A model generated the notes under the pieces. It had not been told where the DNA came from and searched no databases. It saw only the letters and a program-made list of their open reading frames with translations. Made by a program: the position numbers and the translations under genes. A stretch of DNA of 64,000 nt, from contig LMJI01000001.1 in NCBI GenBank assembly GCA_001429255.1, positions 3,256,266-3,320,265 of the forward strand. Direction: 5' to 3'. Origin of the DNA: Cellulomonas sp. Root930. Its GTDB lineage: Bacteria; Actinomycetota; Actinomycetes; Actinomycetales; Cellulomonadaceae. Below, in pieces: positions 43,146 to 52,110 of this stretch; the first letter of the stretch is position 1, and the number at the start of each line of letters is the position of its first letter.

Positions 43146-44294
43146 TCAGGGGGTCGGGGCGGCGAGCCGCGCGACGGCGAAGGCCGGGTGGGCGGCGCGC
43201 GCGGGCGCGTCCGCGGGTTCGAGCGCGAGGTCGGCGAGCACGCGGCCGATCGCGGGCGCGAACTTGAAGCCGTGGCCGGAGAAGCCCGCGGCGACGACCA
43301 CCCGCCCCCGCCGGTCCAGCACGAAGTCGTGGTCGGGGGTGGTGGTGTAGGTGCACGAGATGGGGACCAGGTGGTCGGGGTCGGCGCCGGGCACCCACCG
43401 GGCCACGTACTCGCGCAGGAGTCGCAGCTGCTCCGGTTCCGGGGTGAAGGTCCGGTGGTCGGGATCCGTGCGCGGTCCGACCCCGTGGAAGCCGACCTTG
43501 ATCCCCTCGCCCGGGGTGGCCAGGCCGTAGACCCCGCTCGGCCAGGGGTGCGGGGTCACCGGGTCGTGCGTGAACGACGGCCACTGGTTCTCGTCGGGGG
43601 CGCCCGGTCGCAGGGCGAAGTGCGCCGGCTGCTCCTGGGTGACGACGAGCTTCTCGGCGAGGTCGATCTCGCCCCCGAGCAGCCCGGACGTCCAGGCGCC
43701 GACTGCCACCACGACGTTCTCGGCGTGCCAGGTCCCGGTGTCGGTCACCACGCGCACCCCGTCGGTGCGCTGCTCGATCGCGCGCACCGGGGTCTCGTGC
43801 AGCACCCGCGCTCCGGCCGCGACCGCCGCCTGCAGGAACGCCTCGACCGCGCGGTCCGCGTGCAGCCGACCCGCGGTGCTCGTCTCGTGCAGGACCTCAC
43901 CCTCGAACGCCAGCCCGGGCCAGCGCTCGTGCGCCTCGTCGGCGGAGAGCCACTCGTGCGGGATCCCGCGCGCCGCGAAGGCCTGCGCGATCTCCCGCGA
44001 GGCGAGCGACCCCTGGCTCACGCCGCCCGTGAGCTGCAGCAGCCCACCGACCGCGGGTGCCTCGTCCTCGAGCGCGCGCCACAGGCCGAACGCCTCCTGC
44101 GCCAGGTCCAGGTACTCCGCCCGAGCGTAGGTGTTCCGGTAGATCCGGGACGCTCCGTGCGAGGCGCCCTGGACGTGTCCCCGGCCGAACCGTTCGAGCA
44201 GGACGACCTGGGCGCCACGCCTGGCCAGCTGCCACGCGGTCGCCGCGCCCATGACCCCGCCACCGACGACGACGTGGTCCACGTGCTCGCTCAT
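43146..44294 (-). CDS. solA: FAD-dependent amine oxidase, N-methyl-L-tryptophan/sarcosine oxidase type
   Basis: 382 aa. N-terminal FAD-binding VVVGGGVMGAATAWQLARRG, the family motif ASHGASRIYRNTYARAEY, the covalent-flavin region with Cys in VPISCTYTTTPDHDF, and GFSGHGFKFAPAIGRVLADL near the end. These match monomeric sarcosine / N-methyltryptophan oxidases, which demethylate N-methyl amino acids and release formaldehyde and H2O2. Its place in a sulfur-linked run suggests a secondary or cyclic amine substrate, possibly sulfur-containing. 95 bp with a hairpin separate it from the binding-protein gene upstream. Exact substrate not assignable. Confidence 0.83.
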   Translation of the reverse strand: MSEHVDHVVVGGGVMGAATAWQLARRGAQVVLLERFGRGHVQGASHGASRIYRNTYARAEYLDLAQEAFGLWRALEDEAPAVGGLLQLTGGVSQGSLASREIAQAFAARGIPHEWLSADEAHERWPGLAFEGEVLHETSTAGRLHADRAVEAFLQAAVAAGARVLHETPVRAIEQRTDGVRVVTDTGTWHAENVVVAVGAWTSGLLGGEIDLAEKLVVTQEQPAHFALRPGAPDENQWPSFTHDPVTPHPWPSGVYGLATPGEGIKVGFHGVGPRTDPDHRTFTPEPEQLRLLREYVARWVPGADPDHLVPISCTYTTTPDHDFVLDRRGRVVVAAGFSGHGFKFAPAIGRVLADLALEPADAPARAAHPAFAVARLAAPTP

Positions 44295-44316
44295 CTGCTC
44301 TCCCGTTCGTGTGGGT

Positions 44317-44353
44317 CGGCCGGCTGGGCGACCCCCGTCCACCCAGCCGGCCG
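44317..44353 (-). terminator. Intercistronic hairpin within the long sulfur run
   Basis: CGGCCGGCTGGG (44317-44328) pairs perfectly with CCCAGCCGGCCG (44342-44353) around a 13-nt loop. It lies after the stop of the amino-acid-type binding-protein gene and before the FAD oxidase gene, so it may terminate part of the transcript or stabilise the upstream mRNA. A second weaker GAGGCG/CGCCTC stem is just beside it. Confidence 0.6.
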
Positions 44354-44389
44354 TGTGAGGCGACTCCCCCAGCCGCCTCGTCTGTGGGC

Positions 44390-45406
44390 TCAGTCTGTCT
44401 TCGGCAGACCGGGCGGGTTCGTCTCCGACGTGTCGATCGCCTCGTCCTGGAGACCCCAGCGCTCGAGCACCTCGGCGTAGGTGCCGTCCTCGAAGGCGTG
44501 GTTGAGGGCCGCGGTGATGGCCGGCGCGAGGCCGTTGCCCTTGAGGGTGCCGACCGCGATCTGCGCGGTCGCGGGCCACCCGCCGTTCAGGGTGCCGACG
44601 ACCTTGAAGTCCTCCGGGGAGACGGCGGCCTTGTACGCGGCGGTCGCGTTCGGGCCGAACGACGTGTCGATCCGGCCGGACTGGAGCGCCAGGATCGTGT
44701 CCCCGTCGTTCTCGAAGTACTCGACGGTCGCGGGCTCGAGCCCGGCCGCGGTGTTCTCCTCGTCCCAGGCCAGCAGGATCTTCTCCTGGTTGGTGCCCGA
44801 GCCCACGGCGACCGTGAGGCCGGCGATGTCCGCAGGCTCGGTGATCTCCGTGATGTCGTCGTTGTCCGCACGCACCAGCCAGCCGAGCTCGTCGTTGCGG
44901 TACGACGAGAAGTCGTAGAGCTCCTTGCGCTCCTCGGTGACCGTGACGTTCGAGATCACGGCGTCGACGGCGCCGGACTGCACGGCGAGCGGCCAGTCGG
45001 CCCACGCCTTGACCTCGTGCTCGAGCTCCAGCCCGAGCGCGTCGGCGACCAGCTGCGCGATGTCGGTCTCGTTGCCGATCGGGGTCTTCTCGTCGTCGGC
45101 CAGGAAGGCGAGCGGGGCGACGTACGCGCTCACGGCGACCGTCAGCGTGCCCTTCTCCTTGATCGCCTCCGGCAGCAGCGCGATCGCCTCGGCCGACTCG
45201 GTGGTGCGGATCCGGTCCTGGTCCGCGGTCGTGTTGACGGTCAGGCCCGCCGCCTTGGCAGCCTCCTGCAGGTCACCGCCACCGGGCTCCTCCGCGGCGC
45301 TCGAGGAGCAGGCCGCGAGACCCGCGAGCACGGGGGTCAGGACGAGCGCAGCGAGCAGCCGGGTGCGGGACGGGCGGGTGGAACGGCGCGATACAGGGGA
45401 CATCAT
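44390..45406 (-). CDS. Amino-acid-type ABC transporter substrate-binding lipoprotein
   Basis: 338 aa. Signal peptide and lipobox LAAC, then a family-3 (polar amino acid/cystine type) binding protein: GTLTVAVSAYVAPLAFLADDEKTPIGNETDIAQLVADALG and later GSGTNQEKILLAWDEEN. It delivers substrate to the permease and ATPase encoded just upstream in transcription order. The substrate may be cystine, another sulfur amino acid or an organosulfur ligand, judging by context only. Two adjacent ATGs; the first has GAGAGA before it. Confidence 0.88.
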   Translation of the reverse strand: MMSPVSRRSTRPSRTRLLAALVLTPVLAGLAACSSSAAEEPGGGDLQEAAKAAGLTVNTTADQDRIRTTESAEAIALLPEAIKEKGTLTVAVSAYVAPLAFLADDEKTPIGNETDIAQLVADALGLELEHEVKAWADWPLAVQSGAVDAVISNVTVTEERKELYDFSSYRNDELGWLVRADNDDITEITEPADIAGLTVAVGSGTNQEKILLAWDEENTAAGLEPATVEYFENDGDTILALQSGRIDTSFGPNATAAYKAAVSPEDFKVVGTLNGGWPATAQIAVGTLKGNGLAPAITAALNHAFEDGTYAEVLERWGLQDEAIDTSETNPPGLPKTD

Positions 45407-45428
45407 CTTCTCTCTTCGGGTGGGATGG

Positions 45429-46193
45429 TCAGAGGACCTTGTCGAGGAACGCCTTGGTGCGGGCGTGCCGGGGATGATCGAGCACCTGCGCCGGCGGGCC
45501 CTGCTCGACGATCCGGCCGCCGTCCATGAACACGACCGTGTCGGCGAGCTCGCGGGCGAAGCCGATCTCGTGCGTGACGACGACGAGCGTCGTACCGCTG
45601 TGGGCGAGGGTCTTGATGACGTCGAGCACCTCACCGACCAGCTCGGGGTCGAGCGCGGACGTCGGCTCGTCGAACAGGAGGACCTCGGGCTTGGTGGCCA
45701 GCGCGCGGGCGATCGCGACGCGCTGCTGCTGCCCGCCGGACAGCTGCCGGGGACGCGCGTCGGCCTTGTCGGACAGACCGACGCGCTCCAGCAGCACGCG
45801 CGCCTCGGCCTCGACCTCCCGGCGCGGTCGGCCCTGGGCGTGCACCGGCGCCTCGACCAGGTTCTCCAGCACCGTGAGGTGCGGGAACAGGTTGAAGCTC
45901 TGGAACACGAAGCCGATGCGGGTGCGCTGGCGCAGGACGTCCCTCTCGCGCAGCTCGCGCAGGGTGTCGCCGCGACGCTCGTAGCCGACGACCTCCCCGC
46001 CGACGGCCACGAACCCGCTGTCGACGCGCTCGAGGTGGTTGATGACGCGCAGCAGGGTCGACTTGCCCGACCCGGAGGGCCCGATGACGACGGTGACCTC
46101 GCCCGGCTGCACCACCAGGTCGATCCCGGCGAGCACCTCGAGGGTGCCGTAGCTCTTGTGCACGCCGTGCACCTCGACGAGTCCGGCGGTCAT
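45429..46193 (-). CDS. Amino-acid-type ABC transporter ATP-binding protein
   Basis: 254 aa. Complete ATPase of the GlnQ/HisP group: Walker [11 protein letters not shown]-loop [17 protein letters not shown], signature [15 protein letters not shown], Walker [14 protein letters not shown] and H-loop VVTHEIGFA. It powers the permease whose gene overlaps by four bases. The extra loop [19 protein letters not shown] is slightly longer than in GlnQ. Cytoplasmic face of the membrane. Confidence 0.92.
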   Translation of the reverse strand: MTAGLVEVHGVHKSYGTLEVLAGIDLVVQPGEVTVVIGPSGSGKSTLLRVINHLERVDSGFVAVGGEVVGYERRGDTLRELRERDVLRQRTRIGFVFQSFNLFPHLTVLENLVEAPVHAQGRPRREVEAEARVLLERVGLSDKADARPRQLSGGQQQRVAIARALATKPEVLLFDEPTSALDPELVGEVLDVIKTLAHSGTTLVVVTHEIGFARELADTVVFMDGGRIVEQGPPAQVLDHPRHARTKAFLDKVL

Positions 46194-47233
46194 CGGTCGC
46201 CCCCCGTTCGGACCAGGTGGCCGGCGCGCGGCGCGTAGGCGGGCGGCACGCTCGCGGGCAGCTCGCGCCCGGTCAGCCGGCTGGTCGTGGCCAGCACCGT
46301 CCACCGCAGCCGCTGCACGGGCGTCGGGGGCAGCGTGCGCAGGGCGCCCTTCGCGTAGTTCCGCTCCAGGTAGTACTGCGCCACCGTGAGCACCGTCGTC
46401 ACGACGAGGTACCAGATCGCCGCGACCATGAGCAGCGGGACGACCTTGAGGTTGCGGCCGTAGATGACGCCGACCGTGTAGAACAGCTCGCCGTAGGCCA
46501 GCACGTAGACCACCGACGTGCCCTTGACCAGGCCGATGATCTCGTTGATCGACGTCGGCACGATGGTCCGCATGGCCTGCGGGAGCACGATCCGCAGCTG
46601 CTGACGGGCCCGCGGGATGCCGAGGGCGGCGGCCGCCTCGTGCTGGCCCTGGTCCACGCCGAGGATGCCGGCGCGGACGATCTCGGCCGAGTACGCCGCC
46701 TGCGAGAGCCCGAGACCGAGCACCGCGGCACCGAACTTGCCGACGATCGACAGGGTGTCCACCTCGGCGAACGCGGGCCCGAACGGGATGCCGAACGAGA
46801 GCACCGGGTAGAGGTAGGCGAGGTTGTACCAGAGCAGCAGCTGCAGGATCAGCGGCACGGACCGGAACACCCACGTGTAGCCCCAGGCCACGGAGCGCAG
46901 GAGCGGCGACCGCGAGAGGCGCATGAGCGCGAGCACGGTGCCCAGACCGAAGCCGATGACGGCCGCGACGAACGTCAGCCGCAGCGTCCCCCACAGACCG
47001 GTGAGCACCGACGGCCAGGTCAGGTACTCCGCGACGACGGACCACTGCCACCGGTCGTTGGTGATCAGCGAGCTGACCACCATGGCCAGCAGCACGGCGA
47101 CGACCGCGGTGGCCACCCAGCGACCCGGGTGGCGGGCGGGCACGACGCGCAGCCCGGCGAGCGTCGACACCTCGCGCGCGGGCAGGACCGGCGGCGGTGC
47201 GAGGAGCCGGGACTCGTCCTGGAACACGCTCAC
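46190..47233 (-). CDS. Amino-acid-type ABC transporter permease
   Basis: 347 aa, HisMQ-type permease, larger than the usual ~220-300 aa owing to N- and C-terminal cytoplasmic extensions. First helix around [15 protein letters not shown]; the ATPase-contact motif is [27 protein letters not shown]. One permease gene suffices for a homodimer. The GTG start overlaps the GNAT stop (GTGA) and has GGAGGTGA close upstream; a GTG 18 bases earlier lies within that gene and lacks this. Confidence 0.88.
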   Translation of the reverse strand: MSVFQDESRLLAPPPVLPAREVSTLAGLRVVPARHPGRWVATAVVAVLLAMVVSSLITNDRWQWSVVAEYLTWPSVLTGLWGTLRLTFVAAVIGFGLGTVLALMRLSRSPLLRSVAWGYTWVFRSVPLILQLLLWYNLAYLYPVLSFGIPFGPAFAEVDTLSIVGKFGAAVLGLGLSQAAYSAEIVRAGILGVDQGQHEAAAALGIPRARQQLRIVLPQAMRTIVPTSINEIIGLVKGTSVVYVLAYGELFYTVGVIYGRNLKVVPLLMVAAIWYLVVTTVLTVAQYYLERNYAKGALRTLPPTPVQRLRWTVLATTSRLTGRELPASVPPAYAPRAGHLVRTGGDR

Positions 47234-47799
47234 GGGGTCACCTCCAGCCACTTCTCGAACGGGAGCGGTCCGGTCGCCTCGGCGTCAGGGTCGAACAGGG
47301 GCGTGTAGCCGGTGCGCAGGTAGAGACCCACGGCCTCCGGCTGGCGCGGTCCCGTGGTCAGGTAGAGCCGCGGGTAGCCGAGGGCGGCCGCGCGCTGCTC
47401 GAGCTCCACGACGACCCGGGACGCGAGACCACGCCGGCGGTGTGCGTGGTGGGTCCAGATCCGCTTGAGCTCGGCGGTCGGAACGGTCGGCACACCGGCC
47501 TCGTCGCGCCCCTCGGCGCGCGGCCGACGGTCGGGGTCACCGAGCTCGGGCTCGACGCGGCGCCGGAACGCCCCGCCCGCCACGGGGACACCGTCCTCGA
47601 GCAGCAGGACCAGCCCCCCGTCGGGCGAGGCGAACTCGTGCGCCGGGTAGTGCTCCAGCTCGGCCCGGATGTCGTCGACGGCCAGGATGCCCTGGTACCG
47701 GGTGGCGTACTCGAACGCCAGCTCGTCCAGCAGCGGGCGCACCAGCGGATCCGACAGCTCCGTCCAGCGCACCGTCAGCGTGGGGTTCGGCGCGGTCAC
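47230..47799 (-). CDS. GNAT-family N-acetyltransferase
   Basis: 189 aa. GNAT core: [17 protein letters not shown], the acetyl-CoA loop region [33 protein letters not shown] (R/Q-x-x-G-x-G/A as RRRGLA) and [25 protein letters not shown]. It transfers acetyl from acetyl-CoA to an unknown amine. Coupled on both sides by GTGA overlaps in the long sulfur run, so it probably modifies a substrate or intermediate of that pathway, for instance an S-containing amino acid. Confidence 0.85.
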   Translation of the reverse strand: MTAPNPTLTVRWTELSDPLVRPLLDELAFEYATRYQGILAVDDIRAELEHYPAHEFASPDGGLVLLLEDGVPVAGGAFRRRVEPELGDPDRRPRAEGRDEAGVPTVPTAELKRIWTHHAHRRRGLASRVVVELEQRAAALGYPRLYLTTGPRQPEAVGLYLRTGYTPLFDPDAEATGPLPFEKWLEVTP

Positions 47800-48617
47800 G
47801 AGACGCCACCGCGGGGGTCGCGCTCGCCGGCCCGGACCGCGAACGGCAGGTGGTTGCCCTGCACGGGAGCGGGGCACGTGCCGAAGTCGCTGAACGCGTA
47901 CGGGAGGTTGATCGTGCGGTTCAGGTCCAGCCGCAGCGTGTCCGTCCCCGCGTCCGCCTCCACGCTCAGCACGCGCCACGGCGCCAGGTCCTCGGCCTCG
48001 TCGCTGAACAGCACGCCGGCCGAGCCCGGTGCATGACCGGCGGTGAGCCGCAGGGTGTGCACGACGCCGTCGCGCTCGACGTCGATCTCCCCCACCAGCC
48101 GCACGTGGTGCACGAGCCCGTGCTGCGCGGCACCGACCGTCGCCGCGACCGGCTCGTCGTACCAGCGGACGGGGACGTCGAGCACCCACGACTCGTCGTA
48201 CGGGAACGCCGGGACGCCGACGAAGCTCGCCCGGGCGGCTGCGCGAGGGTCGCGGACCCGCAGGTGGAGGCGGCCGGTGCGGCGGACGAGCTCGACCACG
48301 ACGCGGTCCTCGTCGGGCCGGCCCGCGGGCACGACGGTCGCCACGAGGGTCGACAGGCCCTCGCCCACCGTGCCACGCCAGGTGGCGTCGAGCGGGGCTC
48401 GCGTCTCGGGGTCCTGCAGACCGGCGCCCGACCGGACGAACGCGTCGGCGCCGTCGGTCCACCACTCGCCGGGCAGTCCCGGGACGCTCCGGGGCGCTGC
48501 CGTCAACGCGTGCAGGCCGACGAGGCTGAGCCAGCCGTGGGGCTGCTGCAGGGTCGTCTCCCGTGCCGTGCGCCACCGCCGGAGATCGGTGAGCGGGTCC
48601 GTGGTCAGGGCGGTCAT
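47796..48617 (-). CDS. DUF1684 domain protein
   Basis: 273 aa. Family-typical start DLRRWRTARETTLQQPHGWLSLVGLHAL and conserved C-terminal NRTINLPYAFSDFGTCPAPVQGNHLPFAVRAGE. No signal peptide; function of DUF1684 unsettled. Within the run it sits between peptide-type ABC genes and GNAT, with four-base overlaps on both sides. The C-terminal block containing a Cys and several His/Asp could be an active site, but no reaction is known. Confidence 0.82.
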   Translation of the reverse strand: MTALTTDPLTDLRRWRTARETTLQQPHGWLSLVGLHALTAAPRSVPGLPGEWWTDGADAFVRSGAGLQDPETRAPLDATWRGTVGEGLSTLVATVVPAGRPDEDRVVVELVRRTGRLHLRVRDPRAAARASFVGVPAFPYDESWVLDVPVRWYDEPVAATVGAAQHGLVHHVRLVGEIDVERDGVVHTLRLTAGHAPGSAGVLFSDEAEDLAPWRVLSVEADAGTDTLRLDLNRTINLPYAFSDFGTCPAPVQGNHLPFAVRAGERDPRGGVS

Positions 48618-50260
48618 CGCGTGCTCCTCTCGAGGAGTTCAGGGGTGAGCTCGGCGCGACCACCAGGGATCGCGCCAACCAGCTCGGCGGTGTACGGGTC
48701 CTGCGGATGGTCGAAGACGTCGGCGGTGGGACCCACCTCGACCAGGCGGCCGTCGTGCAGCACGCCCACCCGGTCCACCACCTGACGCACGACGGCCAGG
48801 TCGTGCGAGATGAACAGGTAGGTCAGGCCGCGCTCGCGGCGGAGGCGGTCCAGGAGCGCCAGGATCTGCGCCTGCACCGAGACGTCGAGCGCGCTGGTCG
48901 GCTCGTCGAGCACGAGCAGGTCCGGCTCGAGCGCGAGGGCCCGGGCGATCGCGACACGCTGCCGCTGCCCGCCGGAGAGCTCGCCCGGGCGCCGGTCTGC
49001 GTACGCGGCGCCCAGCGCCACCTGCTCGAGGAGCTCGACCACGCGGTCGCGCCGCTGCGCGCGACTGCCCACGCGGTGTGACCGCAGGGGCTCGTCGACG
49101 ATCTTCGCCACGGTGAACCGCGGGTCCAGCGACGCGAACGGGTTCTGGTGCACCAGCTGCGACCGGCGCCGCAGGACCGACCGGCCGGCCGGGTCGGACA
49201 CCGGGGCCCCGTCGAGCAGCACGGTCCCGGAGTCCGGGGCCGTCAGCTGCAGGACCAGCCGCGCGACGGTCGACTTGCCCGACCCGGACTCCCCCACCAG
49301 CCCGAACGCTCCCCCGCGCGGGATGGACAGGCTCACGTCGTCGACCGCCTGCACCGTGCGGCCCGCGTGCCCGGGCAGCCGGAACGCCTTGCTCACCGAG
49401 AGCACCTCGAGCAGCGGTGCCGGACCGATGTCGGGCACGGGCGCTCGCGGGGTGGTCACCGTGAGCTGCGGCGCCGCGGCGAGCAGCGACCGCGTGTACG
49501 CGTGGGTCGGAGAACCGAGCACCTGCGCGGTCGGTCCCTGCTCGACGATCTCGCCGTCCTTCATCACCACCACCCGGTCGGCGCGGTCGGCGGCCACCGC
49601 CAGGTCGTGGGTGATGAACAGGACCGCGGAGCCGGCGCGCGTGGTGACGTCGTCGAGGAGGTCGAGCACGCGGCGCTGGACCGTCACGTCGAGGGCGCTC
49701 GTCGGCTCGTCGGCGATCACCAGCGCGGGCTCCAGGGCGAGCGCGATGCCGATGAGCACGCGCTGGCGCATGCCCCCGGACAGCTCGTGCGGGTACTGCC
49801 GGGCGCGGGCCTCGGGGTCGCTCAGCCCGACCGACCGGAGGATCTCGACCGCCTGCCGAGCCGCGTCCGCGCGCCGCACGCGACCGTGGATCCGGAGCAC
49901 CTCGGCCACCTGGTCGCCCACGCGGGTCACCGGGTTGAGCGCGATGCCTGGGTCCTGCGGCACCAGCCCGATGCGCGCTCCGCGGACCTGCCGCCACGCC
50001 TTCGACGGCAGCCCGACCAGCTCGCCCTCGTGCAGCCGGACGCTCCCGCCGACCACGCGCCCTCCGGCGGGCAGCAGCCCGACCACGGCGTGCGCGGTCG
50101 TGGACTTGCCCGAGCCGGACTCGCCCACGAGTGCCACGACCTCGCCCGCGTGGACGTCGAAGCTCACCCCGCGGACCGCAGGGACGCGCACGCTGGTACT
50201 GCGATGGACCTCGTACTCGACCACCAGGTCACGGACCCGCAGGACGGGGGTCGCGTTCAT
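48614..50260 (-). CDS. Fused peptide-type ABC ATPase (DppD-DppF in one chain)
   Basis: 548 aa with two complete ATPase domains. Domain 1 (~1-260): [37 protein letters not shown]. Domain 2 (~275-540): [37 protein letters not shown]. Each has the peptide/nickel-type C-terminal segment (HAYTRSLLAAAP; QDPYTAELVGAIPGG). It energises the permeases encoded upstream. Fusion of the two subunits is common in actinobacterial opine/peptide importers. ATGA overlaps on both sides. Confidence 0.92.
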   Translation of the reverse strand: MNATPVLRVRDLVVEYEVHRSTSVRVPAVRGVSFDVHAGEVVALVGESGSGKSTTAHAVVGLLPAGGRVVGGSVRLHEGELVGLPSKAWRQVRGARIGLVPQDPGIALNPVTRVGDQVAEVLRIHGRVRRADAARQAVEILRSVGLSDPEARARQYPHELSGGMRQRVLIGIALALEPALVIADEPTSALDVTVQRRVLDLLDDVTTRAGSAVLFITHDLAVAADRADRVVVMKDGEIVEQGPTAQVLGSPTHAYTRSLLAAAPQLTVTTPRAPVPDIGPAPLLEVLSVSKAFRLPGHAGRTVQAVDDVSLSIPRGGAFGLVGESGSGKSTVARLVLQLTAPDSGTVLLDGAPVSDPAGRSVLRRRSQLVHQNPFASLDPRFTVAKIVDEPLRSHRVGSRAQRRDRVVELLEQVALGAAYADRRPGELSGGQRQRVAIARALALEPDLLVLDEPTSALDVSVQAQILALLDRLRRERGLTYLFISHDLAVVRQVVDRVGVLHDGRLVEVGPTADVFDHPQDPYTAELVGAIPGGRAELTPELLERSTR

Positions 50261-51144
50261 CGGTGCGTCCTTCCCTCGAGCACGCGTCCGAGGCGGTTGG
50301 CGGCCAGGACGAGCGCCGCGATCACCAGCCCCGGCAGCGTGGTGAACCACCAGGCGACCGCGAGGAAGTTGCGACCCTCCGCCACGAGCGAGCCCCACTC
50401 GGGGGTCGGCGGCACCGCCCCGAACCCAAGAAAGCTCAGCGAGGAGACCGCCAGCACGATCACGCCCAGCTGCACCGTGGCGAGGACGAGGATCGGTCCG
50501 GCGGCGTTCGGCAGCACGTGCCGCAGGAGCACGGCCGGGCGGCGCGCCCCAGCCAGCACGGCCGCCTCGACGTAGGTGGTGGTCCGCACGCGGAGCACCT
50601 CGGCACGCATGACCCGGGCGAACGTGGCCACCTCGGCGACGCCGACGGCGATCGCGACCTTGAGCGTGCCGAACCCGAGCGCGGTCACCACCGCGAGCGA
50701 GAGCAGCAGGCCGGGGATGGCCAGCAGCACGTCCGTGGTGCGCATGAGCACCGCGTCCACGGCCCCGCCGAGGTAGCCGGCGAGCAGCCCGACGAGTGCA
50801 CCCACGACGAGGCCGAGCCCAAGAGCGAGCAGTGCCGCCTGCAGCGAGACTCCGGTGCCGTGCACGGTGCGGGCGTACAGGTCGCGGCCCAGGTTGTCGG
50901 TGCCGAACCAGTGCGCGGCGCTCGGCGGGCTCAGCTTCTCGGCCGGCACGCCGACCAGCGGGTCCGCGGCCGTGAACAGCCCCGGCACGAGCGCCCAGCC
51001 GAGCACCACGAGGACGACCGCGAGCGAGGCGATCGCTCCGGGCCGGAGGAGAGGGTGCAGCGCACCGCGACCGGGAGCCGGCACGGCGGCAGGGGCGAGG
51101 ACGGGGGCCGTCACGGTGAGCGGCGCGTGCGAGACGAGGGTCAT
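50257..51144 (-). CDS. Peptide-type ABC transporter permease (DppC-like)
   Basis: 295 aa, about six helices; N-terminal extracellular loop with HWFGTDNLGRDLYARTVHGTG, the DppC/OppC hallmark, and the ATPase-contact motif [26 protein letters not shown]. Forms the channel with the DppB-like protein. Overlaps the fused ATPase gene by four bases and follows the DppB-like gene by 18 bp. Confidence 0.9.
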   Translation of the reverse strand: MTLVSHAPLTVTAPVLAPAAVPAPGRGALHPLLRPGAIASLAVVLVVLGWALVPGLFTAADPLVGVPAEKLSPPSAAHWFGTDNLGRDLYARTVHGTGVSLQAALLALGLGLVVGALVGLLAGYLGGAVDAVLMRTTDVLLAIPGLLLSLAVVTALGFGTLKVAIAVGVAEVATFARVMRAEVLRVRTTTYVEAAVLAGARRPAVLLRHVLPNAAGPILVLATVQLGVIVLAVSSLSFLGFGAVPPTPEWGSLVAEGRNFLAVAWWFTTLPGLVIAALVLAANRLGRVLEGRTHR

Positions 51145-51162
51145 GACGTGTCCTTCCGTGCG

Positions 51163-52110
51163 TCAGGCCGTGGCGGGGGTGCGGGAGATCCGCGGGTCGA
51201 GCGCGGGATAGGCCAGGTCGACCACGAGGTTGACGACCACGAAGACGAGCGCGCCGACCACGACGACCCCCTGCACCACGGGGATGTCCTGGGCGCGGAC
51301 GGCCTTCTCGACGAGCCCGCCGAACCCCGCGCGGGAGAACACCGTCTCCACGACCACGGCACCGGCCAGCAGGTTGCCGACCGCGATCCCGAGCAGGGTC
51401 AGCGCGGGCAGCGCGGCGTTGCGCGTGACGTGCCGCCACTGCACCCGGCCGCGGGACGCGCCCTTGGCCAGCGCCGTCTCCACGTAGGGCGCGTCCCAGG
51501 CGGTCCGCATCGAGCGGGCGAGCACCTGGGCGACCACCGCGGAGAGCGGGATGGCGAGGGTGACCGCCGGCAGCACGATGCTCGCGACCCCCTGGTTGCC
51601 GACCGCCGGGAAGATCGGCAGCCGGAACGAGAAGAGCTGGAGCAGGAGGAGCCCGATCCAGAACGTCGGCATGGACACCCCGAGCGGCGGCAGCGCGAGC
51701 AGGGCGCCGCGCAACCGGGTCGAGCGGGTCCACGACGAGGTCGCCGCGATCGTGCCGCCGAGCAGCAGCGCGATCCCCAGGGCCACGCTGGTGAGCGCGA
51801 GCGTCTGCGGGAACGCGTCCGCGAGCAGCTGCGAGACCGGGGCCCCGGAGGTCACCGAGACCCCCAGGTCGCCCGTCACGGCCCGCCCGAGCAGCACGAC
51901 GTACTGCTCGAGCGGCGGCCGGTCGAACCCGTAGCGGGCGCTCAGCTCGACGACCTGCGCCGGGTCGACGGTGCCGCCCGGGTTGGCCGCGTCCAGCATG
52001 ATGCTCACCGGGTCGCTCGGCAGCAGGTAGAGCACCGCGAACGAGACCGTGAACGCCGCCCAGAGCACGAGGACCGCGGCACCGAGCCGCCGCAGGACGT
52101 AGCCCGTCAC
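51163..52110 (-). CDS. Peptide-type ABC transporter permease (DppB-like)
   Basis: 315 aa. N-terminal helix (YVLRRLGAAVLVLWAAFTVSFAVL), the long periplasmic loop typical of DppB/OppB (SIMLDAANPGGTVDPAQVVELSARYG), five more helices, and the motif VETALAKGASRGRVQWRHVTRNAALP for ATPase contact. GTG start overlapping the binding-protein stop. Substrate uncertain: the family carries peptides, nickel, opines and glutathione. Confidence 0.9.
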   Translation of the reverse strand: MTGYVLRRLGAAVLVLWAAFTVSFAVLYLLPSDPVSIMLDAANPGGTVDPAQVVELSARYGFDRPPLEQYVVLLGRAVTGDLGVSVTSGAPVSQLLADAFPQTLALTSVALGIALLLGGTIAATSSWTRSTRLRGALLALPPLGVSMPTFWIGLLLLQLFSFRLPIFPAVGNQGVASIVLPAVTLAIPLSAVVAQVLARSMRTAWDAPYVETALAKGASRGRVQWRHVTRNAALPALTLLGIAVGNLLAGAVVVETVFSRAGFGGLVEKAVRAQDIPVVQGVVVVGALVFVVVNLVVDLAYPALDPRISRTPATA